Source: DATELY01 sp035276085 (GTDB lineage: Bacteria > Pseudomonadota > Gammaproteobacteria > Steroidobacterales > Steroidobacteraceae). From it: DNA of 64,000 nt. The stretch lies in contig DATELY010000226.1 in the NCBI GenBank assembly GCA_035276085.1, forward strand, positions 36,816 through 100,815. The letters run 5' to 3'. Position 1 is the stretch's first letter. Every line of letters begins with the position of its first letter. Below, one piece after another: positions 51,122-60,017 of the stretch. Position numbers and translations under genes: made by a program. Under the pieces are notes generated by a model, which saw only the letters and a list, made by a program, of their open reading frames with translations, was not told the origin of the DNA and made no database searches.

Positions 51122-51300
51122 GCAACCTGCGAACCGCGTGCGGCACTCGGCTTCGCTGAACGCGAGATCCTGCAAGCTATCGTTCTCTGACCGCCCGCTA
51201 CGTATCGACGCTGTCGTAGAGCAGGCGCTGGAAGCTCCGCCAGAGAGTGGCCAACACACGCCTGTACGTCCCCCGTACACCGCGGCGGGCGCCGCGGGAA

Positions 51301-51342
51301 TGACAACTTCATCACAGCGGATATATAATCACTTGATATTAT
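51301..51342 (+). promoter_or_regulatory. Promoter with overlapping inverted repeat before MarR operon
   Basis: TGACAA at 51301-51306, 17 bases, then a perfect TATAAT at 51324-51329 forms a sigma-70 promoter. Overlapping the -10 box is ATAAT (51325-51329), eight bases, ATTAT (51338-51342), an inverted repeat of the size MarR dimers bind. Autorepression by the MarR protein is the natural inference. Confidence 0.65.
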
Positions 51343-51375
51343 CGTTTCTGTTATCAGGTGGCGGATCTCGTGGAC

Positions 51376-51801
51376 ATGAAGAATTTCGGCTTCCTGCTCA
51401 AGGACTTCAGCCGGCGTTACGGCCTGCGGTTCGAGCAGCATGCGAGCGAGATTTCGCTGACCCTCATGCAATGCCGGGTGCTGATTGCCCTGGAGCGCAA
51501 CGAGGGTACGAGCCAGGCCCGGCTGGCGGAGCTGGCCGACATGGATCCGATGATGGTCGTGCGCATCCTCGATCGCATGGAGGCAAGCCAGTTGGTCGAA
51601 CGCCGCGCCGATCCTGCTGACCGCCGCGCCCGCAAGCTCTATCTCACCAAGAAAGCGAAGCCGCTGTTGCAGCAAGTGTGGCGCGTCGCGGAGTTCACCC
51701 GCGAGGAGGTATTCGCGGGCGTGAGCAAAGCGGATCGAGAAACGTTCATGCGCGTGCTCACGAAACTTCACGAGAATGCCGGCGCGAGTGAGTCGACTTG
51801 A
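51376..51801 (+). CDS. MarR-family regulator of efflux operon
   Basis: A 141-residue winged-helix regulator. The DNA-binding core spans about residues 33-95 (MQCRVLIALERNEGTSQARLAELADMDPMMVVRILDRMEASQLVERRADPADRRARKLYLT) with the typical DPADRRA wing. The ATG at 51376 is chosen; a GTG at 51358 in frame is possible. It is the first gene of a MarR-HlyD-MFS-OMF operon with 2-base spacing to the next gene. Phenolic or lipophilic compounds relieve repression in relatives such as EmrR. Confidence 0.91.
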   Translation: MKNFGFLLKDFSRRYGLRFEQHASEISLTLMQCRVLIALERNEGTSQARLAELADMDPMMVVRILDRMEASQLVERRADPADRRARKLYLTKKAKPLLQQVWRVAEFTREEVFAGVSKADRETFMRVLTKLHENAGASEST

Positions 51802-51803
51802 GC

Positions 51804-52916
51804 ATGGACACACCTGAAAACGAATTCGTACCCGCAAGCGGTGGCGTGTTCAGCCGCTTGCGCGGAGCACGCGTGCTCCTGATGATCCTGGGACCGCTGG
51901 CTGTTCTGATCGTGGGCGCATACCTGTACATCACGGGCGGCCGCTATGAGTCGACAGACAATGCATATGTCGTGGCGGCCCGCGTCTCGGTCAGCGCAAA
52001 CGTGCCGGGCCGGGTCGTCGAGATCGACGTGCGCGACAATCAGTTCGTGCGCCGCGGCGACGTTCTCTATCGCCTCGACGACGCCCCCTTCCGTGTCGAG
52101 CTCCTGGGAGCACAAGCCCAGTTGGCTGCTGCCGTGCTCAAGGTGCAGTCGCTGAAGGCGAACTATCAGCAGCGGCAGTCCGAACTCGTCTCGGCCGAAG
52201 AGACGCTCGCCTTTCAGAAGAACGAGCTGGTGCGTCAACGCCGCCTGCTCGCTTCCGGCATCTCCTCACAGGCGTTGGTCGATCGCGCGACTCACGCGCT
52301 CGATGAGGCACGCGCACGGCTCGAAGGCGTGCGTCACGAGATCACGGCGGTCGTCGCGCAACTCGGCGGCGATCCGAACATCGATCCGGTGCAGCATCCG
52401 AACGTGCAGGAGGCTCAGGCTCGAGTCGATCGCGCGCGTCTCAATCTTGCCTACACGGTGGTGCACGCGCCTCGCAACGGTGTGGTGACGCGCGTCGAGC
52501 AACTGCAGGTCGGCAATTACATCGGCGCGTGGGTTCCCGTGTTCGCACTCGTCTCGACGGATCACGTCTGGCTCGAGGCGAACTTCAAGGAAGATCAACT
52601 CACGCACATGCGCGTGGGCCAGGACGCCACGATCAAGGTCGACACGTATCCTGGCAAAGTCTTTCACGGCAAGGTCGCGAGCATCAGCCCCGGCACGGGC
52701 TCGCAGTTCTCCGCGCTGCCGGCCGAGAACGCCACGGGCAATTGGGTCAAAGTCGTGCAGCGATTGCCGGTGCGCGTCGAGTTCACCGAGCGGGGTACGG
52801 AGTATCCATTGCAGTCGGGATTGAGCGCCGATGTCGAAATCGACACGCGCCATGAGCGACACCTCTTCGGCTCGTCTGAGCAACCTGTGCAAACAGCGAC
52901 CGCTGCGCCCGGATGA
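51804..52916 (+). CDS. HlyD/EmrA-type membrane fusion protein
   Basis: A 370-residue periplasmic adaptor of an MFS tripartite pump. One N-terminal transmembrane helix at about residues 24-44; then TDNAYVVAARVSVSANVPGRV (EmrA signature), a lipoyl half-motif, a coiled-coil hairpin at about 95-185, the second lipoyl half VVHAPRNGVVTRV and a beta-barrel domain (VWLEANFKEDQLTHMRVGQ). ATG at 51804 is preferred over TTG at 51798. The end overlaps the transporter's start by four bases. Confidence 0.93.
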   Translation: MDTPENEFVPASGGVFSRLRGARVLLMILGPLAVLIVGAYLYITGGRYESTDNAYVVAARVSVSANVPGRVVEIDVRDNQFVRRGDVLYRLDDAPFRVELLGAQAQLAAAVLKVQSLKANYQQRQSELVSAEETLAFQKNELVRQRRLLASGISSQALVDRATHALDEARARLEGVRHEITAVVAQLGGDPNIDPVQHPNVQEAQARVDRARLNLAYTVVHAPRNGVVTRVEQLQVGNYIGAWVPVFALVSTDHVWLEANFKEDQLTHMRVGQDATIKVDTYPGKVFHGKVASISPGTGSQFSALPAENATGNWVKVVQRLPVRVEFTERGTEYPLQSGLSADVEIDTRHERHLFGSSEQPVQTATAAPG

Positions 52917-54412
52917 GCACTGCATCGGCGGCCATGTCCCCGCTGCCGCACCGCGGGCTGATCACGGTCTCGATCATGCTGGCGTCCGTGATGCAGGCAC
53001 TCGATACGACGATTGCAATCGTCGCGTTGCCCCGCATCCAGGGCTCACTGTCCAGCACGCAGGATCAGATCTCCTGGGTACTGACGTCTTACATCGTCGC
53101 CGCCGCGATCATGACGCCTCTGAGCGGCTGGCTCGCCAGTCACTACGGACGCCGCCGCGTCTTTCTGCTTTCGATCTTCGGCTTCACGCTCGCTTCCGTG
53201 CTGTGCGGGGTGGCGCAATCGCTCGCGGAAATCGTGATCGCCCGCTTGCTGCAGGGCCTGTGCGGAGCCGCTCTCGTGCCGATGTCACAAGCCGTGCTGC
53301 TCGACATCAACCCGCCGGAACGGCATGCGCGCGCAATGGGCGTGTGGATCATGGGCGTCACCCTGGGTCCGGTGATCGGTCCTGCGCTGGGAGGATGGTT
53401 GACGGAGAACTACACCTGGCGCTGGGTGTTCTTCATCAACCTGCCGCTCGGTGTGCTGAGCTTCCTCGGTGTGCTCACGTTCATGCGCGAAACCCAGCCA
53501 CGCAGCTCGCCGTTCGATTTCTTCGGCTTCATGACCTTGAGCCTCGCGATCGGAGCGCTGCAGTTGCTCCTCGACCGCGGACAGGCGAACGATTGGTTCA
53601 GCGATCCGGAAACGTGGCTCGAAGCAACCATCGCGGGAGTGGGCTTCTACCTCTTCGTGATTCACGTCGTGACGGCCCGCGGACCGGTATTCGTCAGTGC
53701 GTCGCTGTTCAGGGATCGCAACTTCTTCACCGGCTCCATCTTCATGTTCACGATGGGTGCCGTGCTGTATGCGACGCTGGCGCTGCTGCCCCCATTGATG
53801 CAAGGGCTGCTCAATTATCCCGTGGTGCTCACAGGGCTCGTGACCGCACCGCGCGGCCTGGGCAGCATCGGCGCAATGTTCCTCCTGGGCCCGCTGATGC
53901 GCAAAATCGATGTCCGCTACATCATCGGCGCGGGCTTCGTCATGACGGCCATTTCACTTTGGCAGATGACCGGCTTCTATCTGCAGACCAACACGTGGGC
54001 GCTCGTCTCTTCGGGCGTACTGCAAGGATTCGGCACGGGCGTCATCTACATGCCGTTGGCGGCCACGGCATTCGGAACACTCGCGCCCCACCTGCGCAAT
54101 GAAGGCACGGCGTTGTTCAACCTGCTGCGTAACCTCGGCAGCAGCATCGGCATCTCCGCCGTCACGACACTGCTCGTGCGCAACACGCAGATCATGCATG
54201 CGCGGCTTGCCGAGCACATCACGCCCTTCGCCGATCCGCTTGGCACGCAAGCGCTGCAGGCGATGTCACCGGGCGGCAGTCTCGCCGCCCTGAACGCGGA
54301 AGTGACTCGCCAGGCCGCAATGATTGCCTACGACAACGACTTCAAACTGGTGATGATCCTGACTCTATGCACGGCTCCACTCGTCGTTCTGCTGCGGCCC
54401 GTTCGACATTGA
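52913..54412 (+). CDS. DHA2-family MFS multidrug transporter (EmrB-like)
   Basis: A 499-residue proton antiporter with 14 predicted helices, the length and plan of DHA2 transporters. TM1 carries LDTTIAIVALP with Asp31; motif A is SGWLASHYGRRRVF (near 71); the antiporter motif C is GVTLGPVIGPALGGWL (148-163), followed by TWRWVFFINLPLG. With the HlyD protein and the outer-membrane factor encoded next, it forms a tripartite pump spanning both membranes, likely exporting lipophilic toxic compounds or pathway intermediates. ATGA overlap with the adaptor gene. Confidence 0.95.
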   Translation: MSTASAAMSPLPHRGLITVSIMLASVMQALDTTIAIVALPRIQGSLSSTQDQISWVLTSYIVAAAIMTPLSGWLASHYGRRRVFLLSIFGFTLASVLCGVAQSLAEIVIARLLQGLCGAALVPMSQAVLLDINPPERHARAMGVWIMGVTLGPVIGPALGGWLTENYTWRWVFFINLPLGVLSFLGVLTFMRETQPRSSPFDFFGFMTLSLAIGALQLLLDRGQANDWFSDPETWLEATIAGVGFYLFVIHVVTARGPVFVSASLFRDRNFFTGSIFMFTMGAVLYATLALLPPLMQGLLNYPVVLTGLVTAPRGLGSIGAMFLLGPLMRKIDVRYIIGAGFVMTAISLWQMTGFYLQTNTWALVSSGVLQGFGTGVIYMPLAATAFGTLAPHLRNEGTALFNLLRNLGSSIGISAVTTLLVRNTQIMHARLAEHITPFADPLGTQALQAMSPGGSLAALNAEVTRQAAMIAYDNDFKLVMILTLCTAPLVVLLRPVRH

Positions 54413-54438
54413 CGGCCGGCTCGATCGCGGATGACTCC

Positions 54439-55884
54439 ATGATGACAGCCACTTCACCCAAACCACTGCTTACCGTGCTCGCGGTATTCCTCGCGAGCTG
54501 TGCGGTCGGGCCTGATTTCAAACGGCCGGATGCACCCGATGCGGAACGCTACGTCGCGACAACACTGCAAGCGGAGACGACGACTGCAGACGCCGGCACG
54601 CAGCACATCCGCTCCGGTGAGTCGCTCGACGCCGAGTGGTGGCGACTGTTTCAGTCCGACGCCTTGAACGCGACCACTGCACGTGCCCTGGAAAACAATC
54701 GCACGCTGGCAGCCGCTGCCTGGTCGCTGGCGCAGGCACAGGAGCTTGCCAATGCGCGTGCCGGCGCATTGGGTCCGAAGGTCGACTTCACTGCCGGTGT
54801 CGGCCGGCAGAAATACGGCGCTCAGTTTCTCGGTCCGCTGCCGGCGCTACCGCCGTTCACCTATTTCTCCATCGGTCCGACGGTCAGCTACACGCTCGAC
54901 TACACGGGCGGCGTCGCACGTTCCGTCGAGCAGCAGCGGGCACTCGCCGAATATCGAGCGCACCAACTCACCGCAGCGCGACTTGCAGTAACGGGCAACA
55001 CCGTAATGCAGGCACTACGCATCGCGTCATTGAATGCGCAGATTGCAACGACCGAGGCCCTGCTGGAGCGTGACCGCGAGAATCTGAAGCTGATTCAACT
55101 CGCGTTCGAAGCCGGCTCTGTCTCACGGCTCGATGTCGTCAGTGCGCAAAGTCAGCTCGCCAGCGATACCGCTTTGTTGCCGCCGTTGCGTCAGGAGCTG
55201 AGCGTTGCACGCCATGCACTCGCGGTCATTACGGGCACCACACCGGTGGATGGTTCACTGCCCGACTTCGATCTGGCGCAGATCGTGCTGCCGAACAATA
55301 TCCCACTCAGCCTGCCTTCAGAGCTGGCACGGCGGCGGCCGGATATTCTCGCGGCCGAAGCGCAGCTGCACGCTGCGACTGCGGCCGTTGGTGTTGCGAC
55401 GGCTGATCTCTATCCGCGTATCGATCTGACCGGCTCGCTCACCCAGCAGTCCTTCAACGCCAGCGATCTCTTCGACGAAGAGCGCAATGCGTTCGGCATT
55501 GCCGCGGGACTCGTGGCACCGATCTTCGACGGCGGCCGACTGCGTGCCCAGAAGCGCGCCGCCGAGGCCGCGTTACGCGAGAGTGCCGCGAATTACGAGC
55601 AGACCGTGCTCGAGGCGTTTGCTCAGGTGGCTGACTCGCTGCAGGCGCTCGATCACGACGCTGCAACGCTGCAGGCGCAGGCAGAGGCCGAGCAGGCGGC
55701 ACAAGACACCGTCGATCTCACCCGCCGCAGCTACCAGGAAGGCAACGTCGGTGTGCTCCAGGTGCTCGATGCAGAGCGCCGCTATCAGCAAGCCCGGCTC
55801 GGGTACGTGCGCGCGCAGGCGCAGCGCTACACCGATACCGTTCAACTGTTCCTGGCGCTGGGCGGTGGCAATCCAACCACTTGA
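54439..55884 (+). CDS. Outer-membrane efflux lipoprotein (NodT/OprM-like)
   Basis: A 481-residue TolC-superfamily channel. The N-terminus is a lipoprotein signal peptide with lipobox FLASC (Cys21), followed by AVGPDFKRPDAP, the NodT signature. Two OEP repeats contain helical hairpins and AWWRLFQ-like DAEWWRLFQSDALN; LARRRPDILAAEAQLHAATAAVGVATADLYPRIDLTGS marks the repeat start near 300. ATG at 54439 or 54442 fits the signal peptide; an upstream in-frame start lies within the transporter gene. Last gene of the efflux operon, 26 bases after the transporter. Confidence 0.93.
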   Translation: MMTATSPKPLLTVLAVFLASCAVGPDFKRPDAPDAERYVATTLQAETTTADAGTQHIRSGESLDAEWWRLFQSDALNATTARALENNRTLAAAAWSLAQAQELANARAGALGPKVDFTAGVGRQKYGAQFLGPLPALPPFTYFSIGPTVSYTLDYTGGVARSVEQQRALAEYRAHQLTAARLAVTGNTVMQALRIASLNAQIATTEALLERDRENLKLIQLAFEAGSVSRLDVVSAQSQLASDTALLPPLRQELSVARHALAVITGTTPVDGSLPDFDLAQIVLPNNIPLSLPSELARRRPDILAAEAQLHAATAAVGVATADLYPRIDLTGSLTQQSFNASDLFDEERNAFGIAAGLVAPIFDGGRLRAQKRAAEAALRESAANYEQTVLEAFAQVADSLQALDHDAATLQAQAEAEQAAQDTVDLTRRSYQEGNVGVLQVLDAERRYQQARLGYVRAQAQRYTDTVQLFLALGGGNPTT

Positions 55885-55938
55885 GGATTTGCTGCCGCGA
55901 ACGCGCTCGCTGCAGTCTCCAGAATCGATTCTTCGGCG

Positions 55939-56346
55939 TTACCTCGCAGCGCGTCGTGCGGCCACGGCTGCCACGATCACTGAGGTGTCGAAGTAGTGCG
56001 GTCTGATCTCGCACACCTTGCCAGCGCGGAAACGGAACACCTCGGTGATGGCCACGCGCACCGGTGGCGTACCTGCGAGCACCATGTCCAACACACCGAC
56101 GGCGTGATTCTCGCCGACCGCGATGTCGTGCACGTCGAGTCCCGCGATATCCAGCATCGTGAACACGCGCTCGAACACTTCGCGCAAGGCGCGGCGTCCG
56201 CGGTACACGCCGGCAAAGGGCAATCCCGGCGCCTCCGTAAGATAAAAATCGTCGGTGAGCATCGTCTCGACTCGTGCCCACTCGCCGCGCTGGCAGAGAT
56301 CATAGAAGCTCTGCACGATCTGACGCAGATCGCCGCTTGAGGTCAT
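55939..56346 (-). CDS. SnoaL/NTF2-like protein
   Basis: A 135-residue single-domain cone-fold protein: LRQIVQSFYDLCQRGEWARVETMLTDDFYL start, PFAGVYRGRRALREVFERVFTML helix, and VRVAITEVFRFRAGKVCEIRPHYFD end. GGGAGACGAAA precedes the ATG at 56346. It lies 28 bases downstream of the GMC oxidoreductase gene on the same strand and so is probably expressed with it. Function unknown; the HYFD end resembles limonene-epoxide-hydrolase-like and ketosteroid-isomerase-like proteins. Confidence 0.82.
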   Translation of the reverse strand: MTSSGDLRQIVQSFYDLCQRGEWARVETMLTDDFYLTEAPGLPFAGVYRGRRALREVFERVFTMLDIAGLDVHDIAVGENHAVGVLDMVLAGTPPVRVAITEVFRFRAGKVCEIRPHYFDTSVIVAAVAARRAAR

Positions 56347-56374
56347 TTTCGTCTCCCTCGAACCAGCACTGAGA

Positions 56375-58060
56375 TCAAGCCACGAGCGATTGGCGAGCGG
56401 CGCTGCGAATACGCTGTGCCGCAGCCCACGCCAGCGCAATCGCTGGCGCATTGGTATTGCCCGACACCGTGGCCGGCATGACGGAGCAGTCCACGATGCG
56501 CAGGTTCTGGACTCCGCGCACGCGCAGATCCGGATCGGTGACGGCATCCGGGTCGCTGCCCATGCGGCAGCTGGCGACCGCGTGGGTGCCGCACAGCGAG
56601 AAGCGACGGAAATCTTCCAGCAGCTCTGCATCGCTCTGGCGCGTCGGGCCTGGAAACAACTCGCGCTCCACGAACTGCGCGAGCGCCGGCTGCGACATGT
56701 AGCGGCGCATGTAGCGCACGAGCGCAACGGCGGAGCGGCAGTCCTCGTCCGTGTGCAGCCAGTTGGGTGTGATCGTCGGCAGCCTGTAGGGATCGGGCGA
56801 ACTCAACGCGATCGTACCTTCGCTCGTGAGGCGCAGCAGCTGCGCATAGAGGGTCATGCCGGGCTCGCGCTCGATGGCCGCCAATGGCACCGGAAAGTTG
56901 TCATCGCCGCGCGCAAACGTGAGGCCACCCATGAACAACTGTGCGTTCGCTCGTGTCACCGCGTCGTGCGTGCGCACGAACGCACCGACTTCGAACGGTC
57001 CCGTGGCCATCGGTCCGTCATGCCGCAGGAAATAACGGAACACGTTGCGCACGAGACCGATCCCTTGCAGCTCCTTGTTGATCCCGGGAGAGTTGCGTAA
57101 GCGGTAAGGCACCGCCAAGCCCAGATGATCGCGCATGCGGCGGCCGACATCGCGCCGGTCGACGAGTACTGGTACTCCGGCACGCTGCAGAACGTCGCCC
57201 GGCCCGATGCCCGAGAGCTGCAGCAGATGCGGGGTCGACAGCGCACCTGCGCAGAGAATGATCTCGCCGCGGGTCTGGAAGCGCACCGCGGCCTTGCCTT
57301 CACGGGCAATCACGGCCGTCGCGCGTTTCTCCGCATCGAACTCGATGTGCTCGACTTGCACGTCCGTTTTGATCACGAGGTTCCGCCGCGAGCGCGCCGG
57401 CTGCAGGAAGGCGACGGCGGCACTCTGACGCCGACCGTTGCAAATGTTGTGTGCGTAATAGCCCACGCCTTCGTTGTCTTCGCGGTTGAGATCTTCACGC
57501 CGCTGCAGGCCCATCTGCTCGCCGGCCGCGATCAGCGATTCGGTGAGTGGATAGCGATACTTGCCCGTGGACACACGCACCGGTCCGCCGACGCCACGCA
57601 CTCCATCATCGCCCAGCTCGTGATCCTCGATCGCGCGAAATGCCTCGCGCATCGTCGCCCAGCCCCAGCCCGTCGCACCCAGCCGCTGCCATTCGTCGTA
57701 GTCGGCGGCCTGACCGCGAATCCAGATCATGCCGTTGATGGCAGAAGAGCCGCCCAGGCCGCGCCCGCGTATCCAGACCTCCTGCGCCGGATCACCTGCG
57801 CGCCGCGGCTGCTCGATGGGAAAGTGCCACGAATGTTTCGGATCGAGCACCAGCTTGCCAAAGCCCTTGGGCATGTGCACGAGCGTGGTGTCATTGTTGC
57901 CGCCTGCTTCGAGCAGCAGCACGCGCACGTTGGCATCGACGGACAAGCGTTCCGCCATCACACACCCAGCCGATCCCGCACCGACGATGATGTAGTCCCA
58001 GCTTTCGGCCATTCGGAACACCCGTTCAGATACGTCGCTGTCCACCGCCGTTTGCGCCAT
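56375..58060 (-). CDS. GMC-family FAD oxidoreductase
   Basis: A 561-residue glucose-methanol-choline family enzyme that oxidises alcohols. FAD motif IIVGAGSAGCVMAERL near residue 24; GMC signature 1 WIRGRGLGGSSAINGMIWIRG near 96; signature 2 CAGALSTPHLLQLSGIG near 272; and the active-site region GTHAVASCRMG and PATVSGNTNAPAIALA at the end. The initial Met1 or Met17 (MAESWDYIIVG) could be the start. Among known members it is closest in plan to choline dehydrogenase-like and alicyclic alcohol dehydrogenases. Last-but-one gene in a minus-strand run. Confidence 0.94.
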   Translation of the reverse strand: MAQTAVDSDVSERVFRMAESWDYIIVGAGSAGCVMAERLSVDANVRVLLLEAGGNNDTTLVHMPKGFGKLVLDPKHSWHFPIEQPRRAGDPAQEVWIRGRGLGGSSAINGMIWIRGQAADYDEWQRLGATGWGWATMREAFRAIEDHELGDDGVRGVGGPVRVSTGKYRYPLTESLIAAGEQMGLQRREDLNREDNEGVGYYAHNICNGRRQSAAVAFLQPARSRRNLVIKTDVQVEHIEFDAEKRATAVIAREGKAAVRFQTRGEIILCAGALSTPHLLQLSGIGPGDVLQRAGVPVLVDRRDVGRRMRDHLGLAVPYRLRNSPGINKELQGIGLVRNVFRYFLRHDGPMATGPFEVGAFVRTHDAVTRANAQLFMGGLTFARGDDNFPVPLAAIEREPGMTLYAQLLRLTSEGTIALSSPDPYRLPTITPNWLHTDEDCRSAVALVRYMRRYMSQPALAQFVERELFPGPTRQSDAELLEDFRRFSLCGTHAVASCRMGSDPDAVTDPDLRVRGVQNLRIVDCSVMPATVSGNTNAPAIALAWAAAQRIRSAARQSLVA

Positions 58061-58165
58061 CGAAGCTTTGCGGCACAGGGGACCTGCAGTGAGCGATGTG
58101 ACGCTGGATCTGCTTGTCCACGATCCAGCGCTATGCAGATCCTATCGCCACAGCGAAGCATTCGG

Positions 58166-58894
58166 TCAGGTCGATTCCAACGACGCAGCGAGCGCCAGCA
58201 GTAATCGGTCGCCTGCGCCGCGCCATGCGCTGCCATGCATGCACGCCAACGTCGTCGGTCTGGCGTCGGCCAGCTTCGCCAGCGTCTGCCTGGTTTGCGG
58301 CGCATGCGCGAAATAGTCCATGGGGCGGCGGAACGCTTCGCTCGGCTCGAGAATGTCAGCCGTCGTGACCGCCGTTGCGCCTGTGCCGCCCTGTGTGAAC
58401 AGATCGCCGCAGAAGAAGACTCGCTGAGTCGTTTCCATCAGCAGCCCGCATTCCCACGAATGCGGCACATGCGGGGTGTAGTACCAGCGGAAATTGCGCG
58501 CGCCGGTACTGAGCTCCTCGCCATCGCGCAGCGCTCGTGGTGCCCGATCGGCGTAATCGCCGATCGACGTCATCGCAGCGACTTCGCTGCAGATCGGTAC
58601 CGCGTGCGGCGCGGCCGCCAGAAACTGGTTGAGCGCACCGCACTCGTCCGCCTCGAAGTGAGACAGGCCGAGGTACCTGAGCCGCGCCAGCGGCAGCACC
58701 CGGCTGATCGCATCGCTCACCCACGGGAAGAGTTGCCGTTGTCCCGTATGAAAGAGCAAAGGCTCGTCATCCACTACGAGATACTGATTGAAACTGAAGG
58801 CCTGTCCCGCGCCGATCGGCACAGGTGTATTGATGCGATAGACGCCCGTCGCAATCTCCTCGATGTTCGTGCCGGATTCGCTGTTCGTAATCAT
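58166..58894 (-). CDS. MBL-fold metallo-hydrolase, ODP-like
   Basis: A 242-residue metallo-beta-lactamase-fold protein. The metal motif reads SHFEADECG (near 78-86), like the HxExDH of flavodiiron oxygen-binding domains but with Glu in place of the final His; HSWECGLLM near 143 and CGDLFTQGG near 158 supply further ligands. It lacks a flavodoxin domain. GGAGGGGCGC precedes the ATG, which overlaps the stop of the hydrolase gene by four bases. Function unknown; perhaps a thioester or lactone hydrolase or an oxygen-reactive di-iron protein. Confidence 0.83.
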   Translation of the reverse strand: MITNSESGTNIEEIATGVYRINTPVPIGAGQAFSFNQYLVVDDEPLLFHTGQRQLFPWVSDAISRVLPLARLRYLGLSHFEADECGALNQFLAAAPHAVPICSEVAAMTSIGDYADRAPRALRDGEELSTGARNFRWYYTPHVPHSWECGLLMETTQRVFFCGDLFTQGGTGATAVTTADILEPSEAFRRPMDYFAHAPQTRQTLAKLADARPTTLACMHGSAWRGAGDRLLLALAASLEST

Positions 58895-59745
58895 TGCGCC
58901 CCTCCGTTCGAATGAACACGCCGCAGGAAGTCCAGCAGCGCGCCGTTGAATGCGCTGTTCTCGTCGCCCGCAACCATGTGGCGAGCGCCTTTCACATCGA
59001 CATACTCGGCGTGGGGAATCATCGCCTTGAAGGCGTCCACGCCCTCGTCGCTCACGATCTCGCTGTGTTCGCCGCGAATCAACAAGGTCGGAATACGGAC
59101 GCGCTGCGCCGCGCGATTGATGCGCGCGATCGCCTCCTGCGGATTCGTGCTGGACAGGCTCATGAATTTCGGATCCCAGTGCCAGTACAGGCGACCATCC
59201 GCTCCCGCGCGCAGATTCTTGCGCAAGCCCGACACGTCCTTCGGACGCGGACGATGCGGCAGATACTCGGCAACCGCTGCCGCCGCGTCTTCCACGGTCG
59301 CAAAACCCTCTGGATGCGACGTCATGAAGCCGTGAATGCGCGCTGCACCCTCCATGTCGACCTTCGGCACGATGTCGACGAGTATCAGGGCGGACGCGAT
59401 CGGCTGCTCGCTCTCGCCCACGGCCAGCAGCCCGGTCAATCCACCGAGCGATGCGCCGACGATCGCCGGTGCGCGGCGCAACGTGCGCAGCACACAGTGA
59501 AGATCGGACGAGAATGCGCCAAGGGAATAGTCGCAATCCGGCGCCCAATCGCTGTCTCCATGTCCACGCAGATCGAGCGAGATCACGTGATGGCCGCGCC
59601 GCGCGAGCGCATCGGCCGCGGTGCCCCACGAGTGCCTGGTCTGACCTCCACCATGCATGAGTACGACGGGAGGCGACTCCGGGTCACCGGCGACGTCGGC
59701 AGCGAGGGTCACACCATTGAATGCGGAGAATCGATGTTTGTGCAT
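58891..59745 (-). CDS. Alpha/beta hydrolase
   Basis: A 284-residue serine hydrolase. Oxyanion motif MHGGGQTRHSW (near 30-40), nucleophile Ser99 in GASLGG, acid region LIRGEHSEIVSD and catalytic His in GARHMVAGDEN near 259. The fold and WDPKF region are like those of peroxidase-type and ring-cleavage product hydrolases. It overlaps the MBL gene by four bases (ATGA), so both are coupled; two hydrolases acting on the same intermediate would be a logical pair (inference). Confidence 0.92.
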   Translation of the reverse strand: MHKHRFSAFNGVTLAADVAGDPESPPVVLMHGGGQTRHSWGTAADALARRGHHVISLDLRGHGDSDWAPDCDYSLGAFSSDLHCVLRTLRRAPAIVGASLGGLTGLLAVGESEQPIASALILVDIVPKVDMEGAARIHGFMTSHPEGFATVEDAAAAVAEYLPHRPRPKDVSGLRKNLRAGADGRLYWHWDPKFMSLSSTNPQEAIARINRAAQRVRIPTLLIRGEHSEIVSDEGVDAFKAMIPHAEYVDVKGARHMVAGDENSAFNGALLDFLRRVHSNGGAQ

Positions 59746-59803
59746 GGGGGTGCGAGTGAGAAAAAGTGCGCAGGCCAGCGAACGTGTCGGCTGATTCGGG
59801 GGA

Positions 59804-59962
59804 TCACGCGCCAGCCGTATCGACGCGCTTGACCGCGAGGATCAGTGGAATGGGGATGATCGCGAGCATTGCGTTGCTGGCGGTCAGCGTCAAGTTGAGT
59901 GCCAGATCGCCATCGGCGACGACCGCGATCATCAGCGGAAACCATTGTGTGGCGTTGCTCAT
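59804..59962 (-). CDS. Possible small membrane protein, 52 aa
   Basis: MSNATQWFPLMIAVVADGDLAL then a hydrophobic helix AMLAIIPIPLILAV and a charged end. Codon use is acceptable but there is no clear ribosome site. The frame stays open upstream into the P450 gene with another hydrophobic stretch, so this may be a fragment of a membrane protein gene. Weak call. Confidence 0.3.
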   Translation of the reverse strand: MSNATQWFPLMIAVVADGDLALNLTLTASNAMLAIIPIPLILAVKRVDTAGA

Positions 59963-60017
59963 GTCATACCATGGTCGAGGCAACGACTTAAGTACCGTAA
60001 TCGCCACAACGAAAGCA

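Noticed and set aside
56347..56727. N-terminal extension of the SnoaL-like protein at 55939
   Set aside because: It overlaps the GMC oxidoreductase C-terminus out of frame; composition is typical of a shadow frame.
58895..59629. Upstream extension of the MBL-fold protein
   Set aside because: The frame runs through the alpha/beta hydrolase gene in another phase and has no recognisable sequence; ATG at 58894 has a strong ribosome site.
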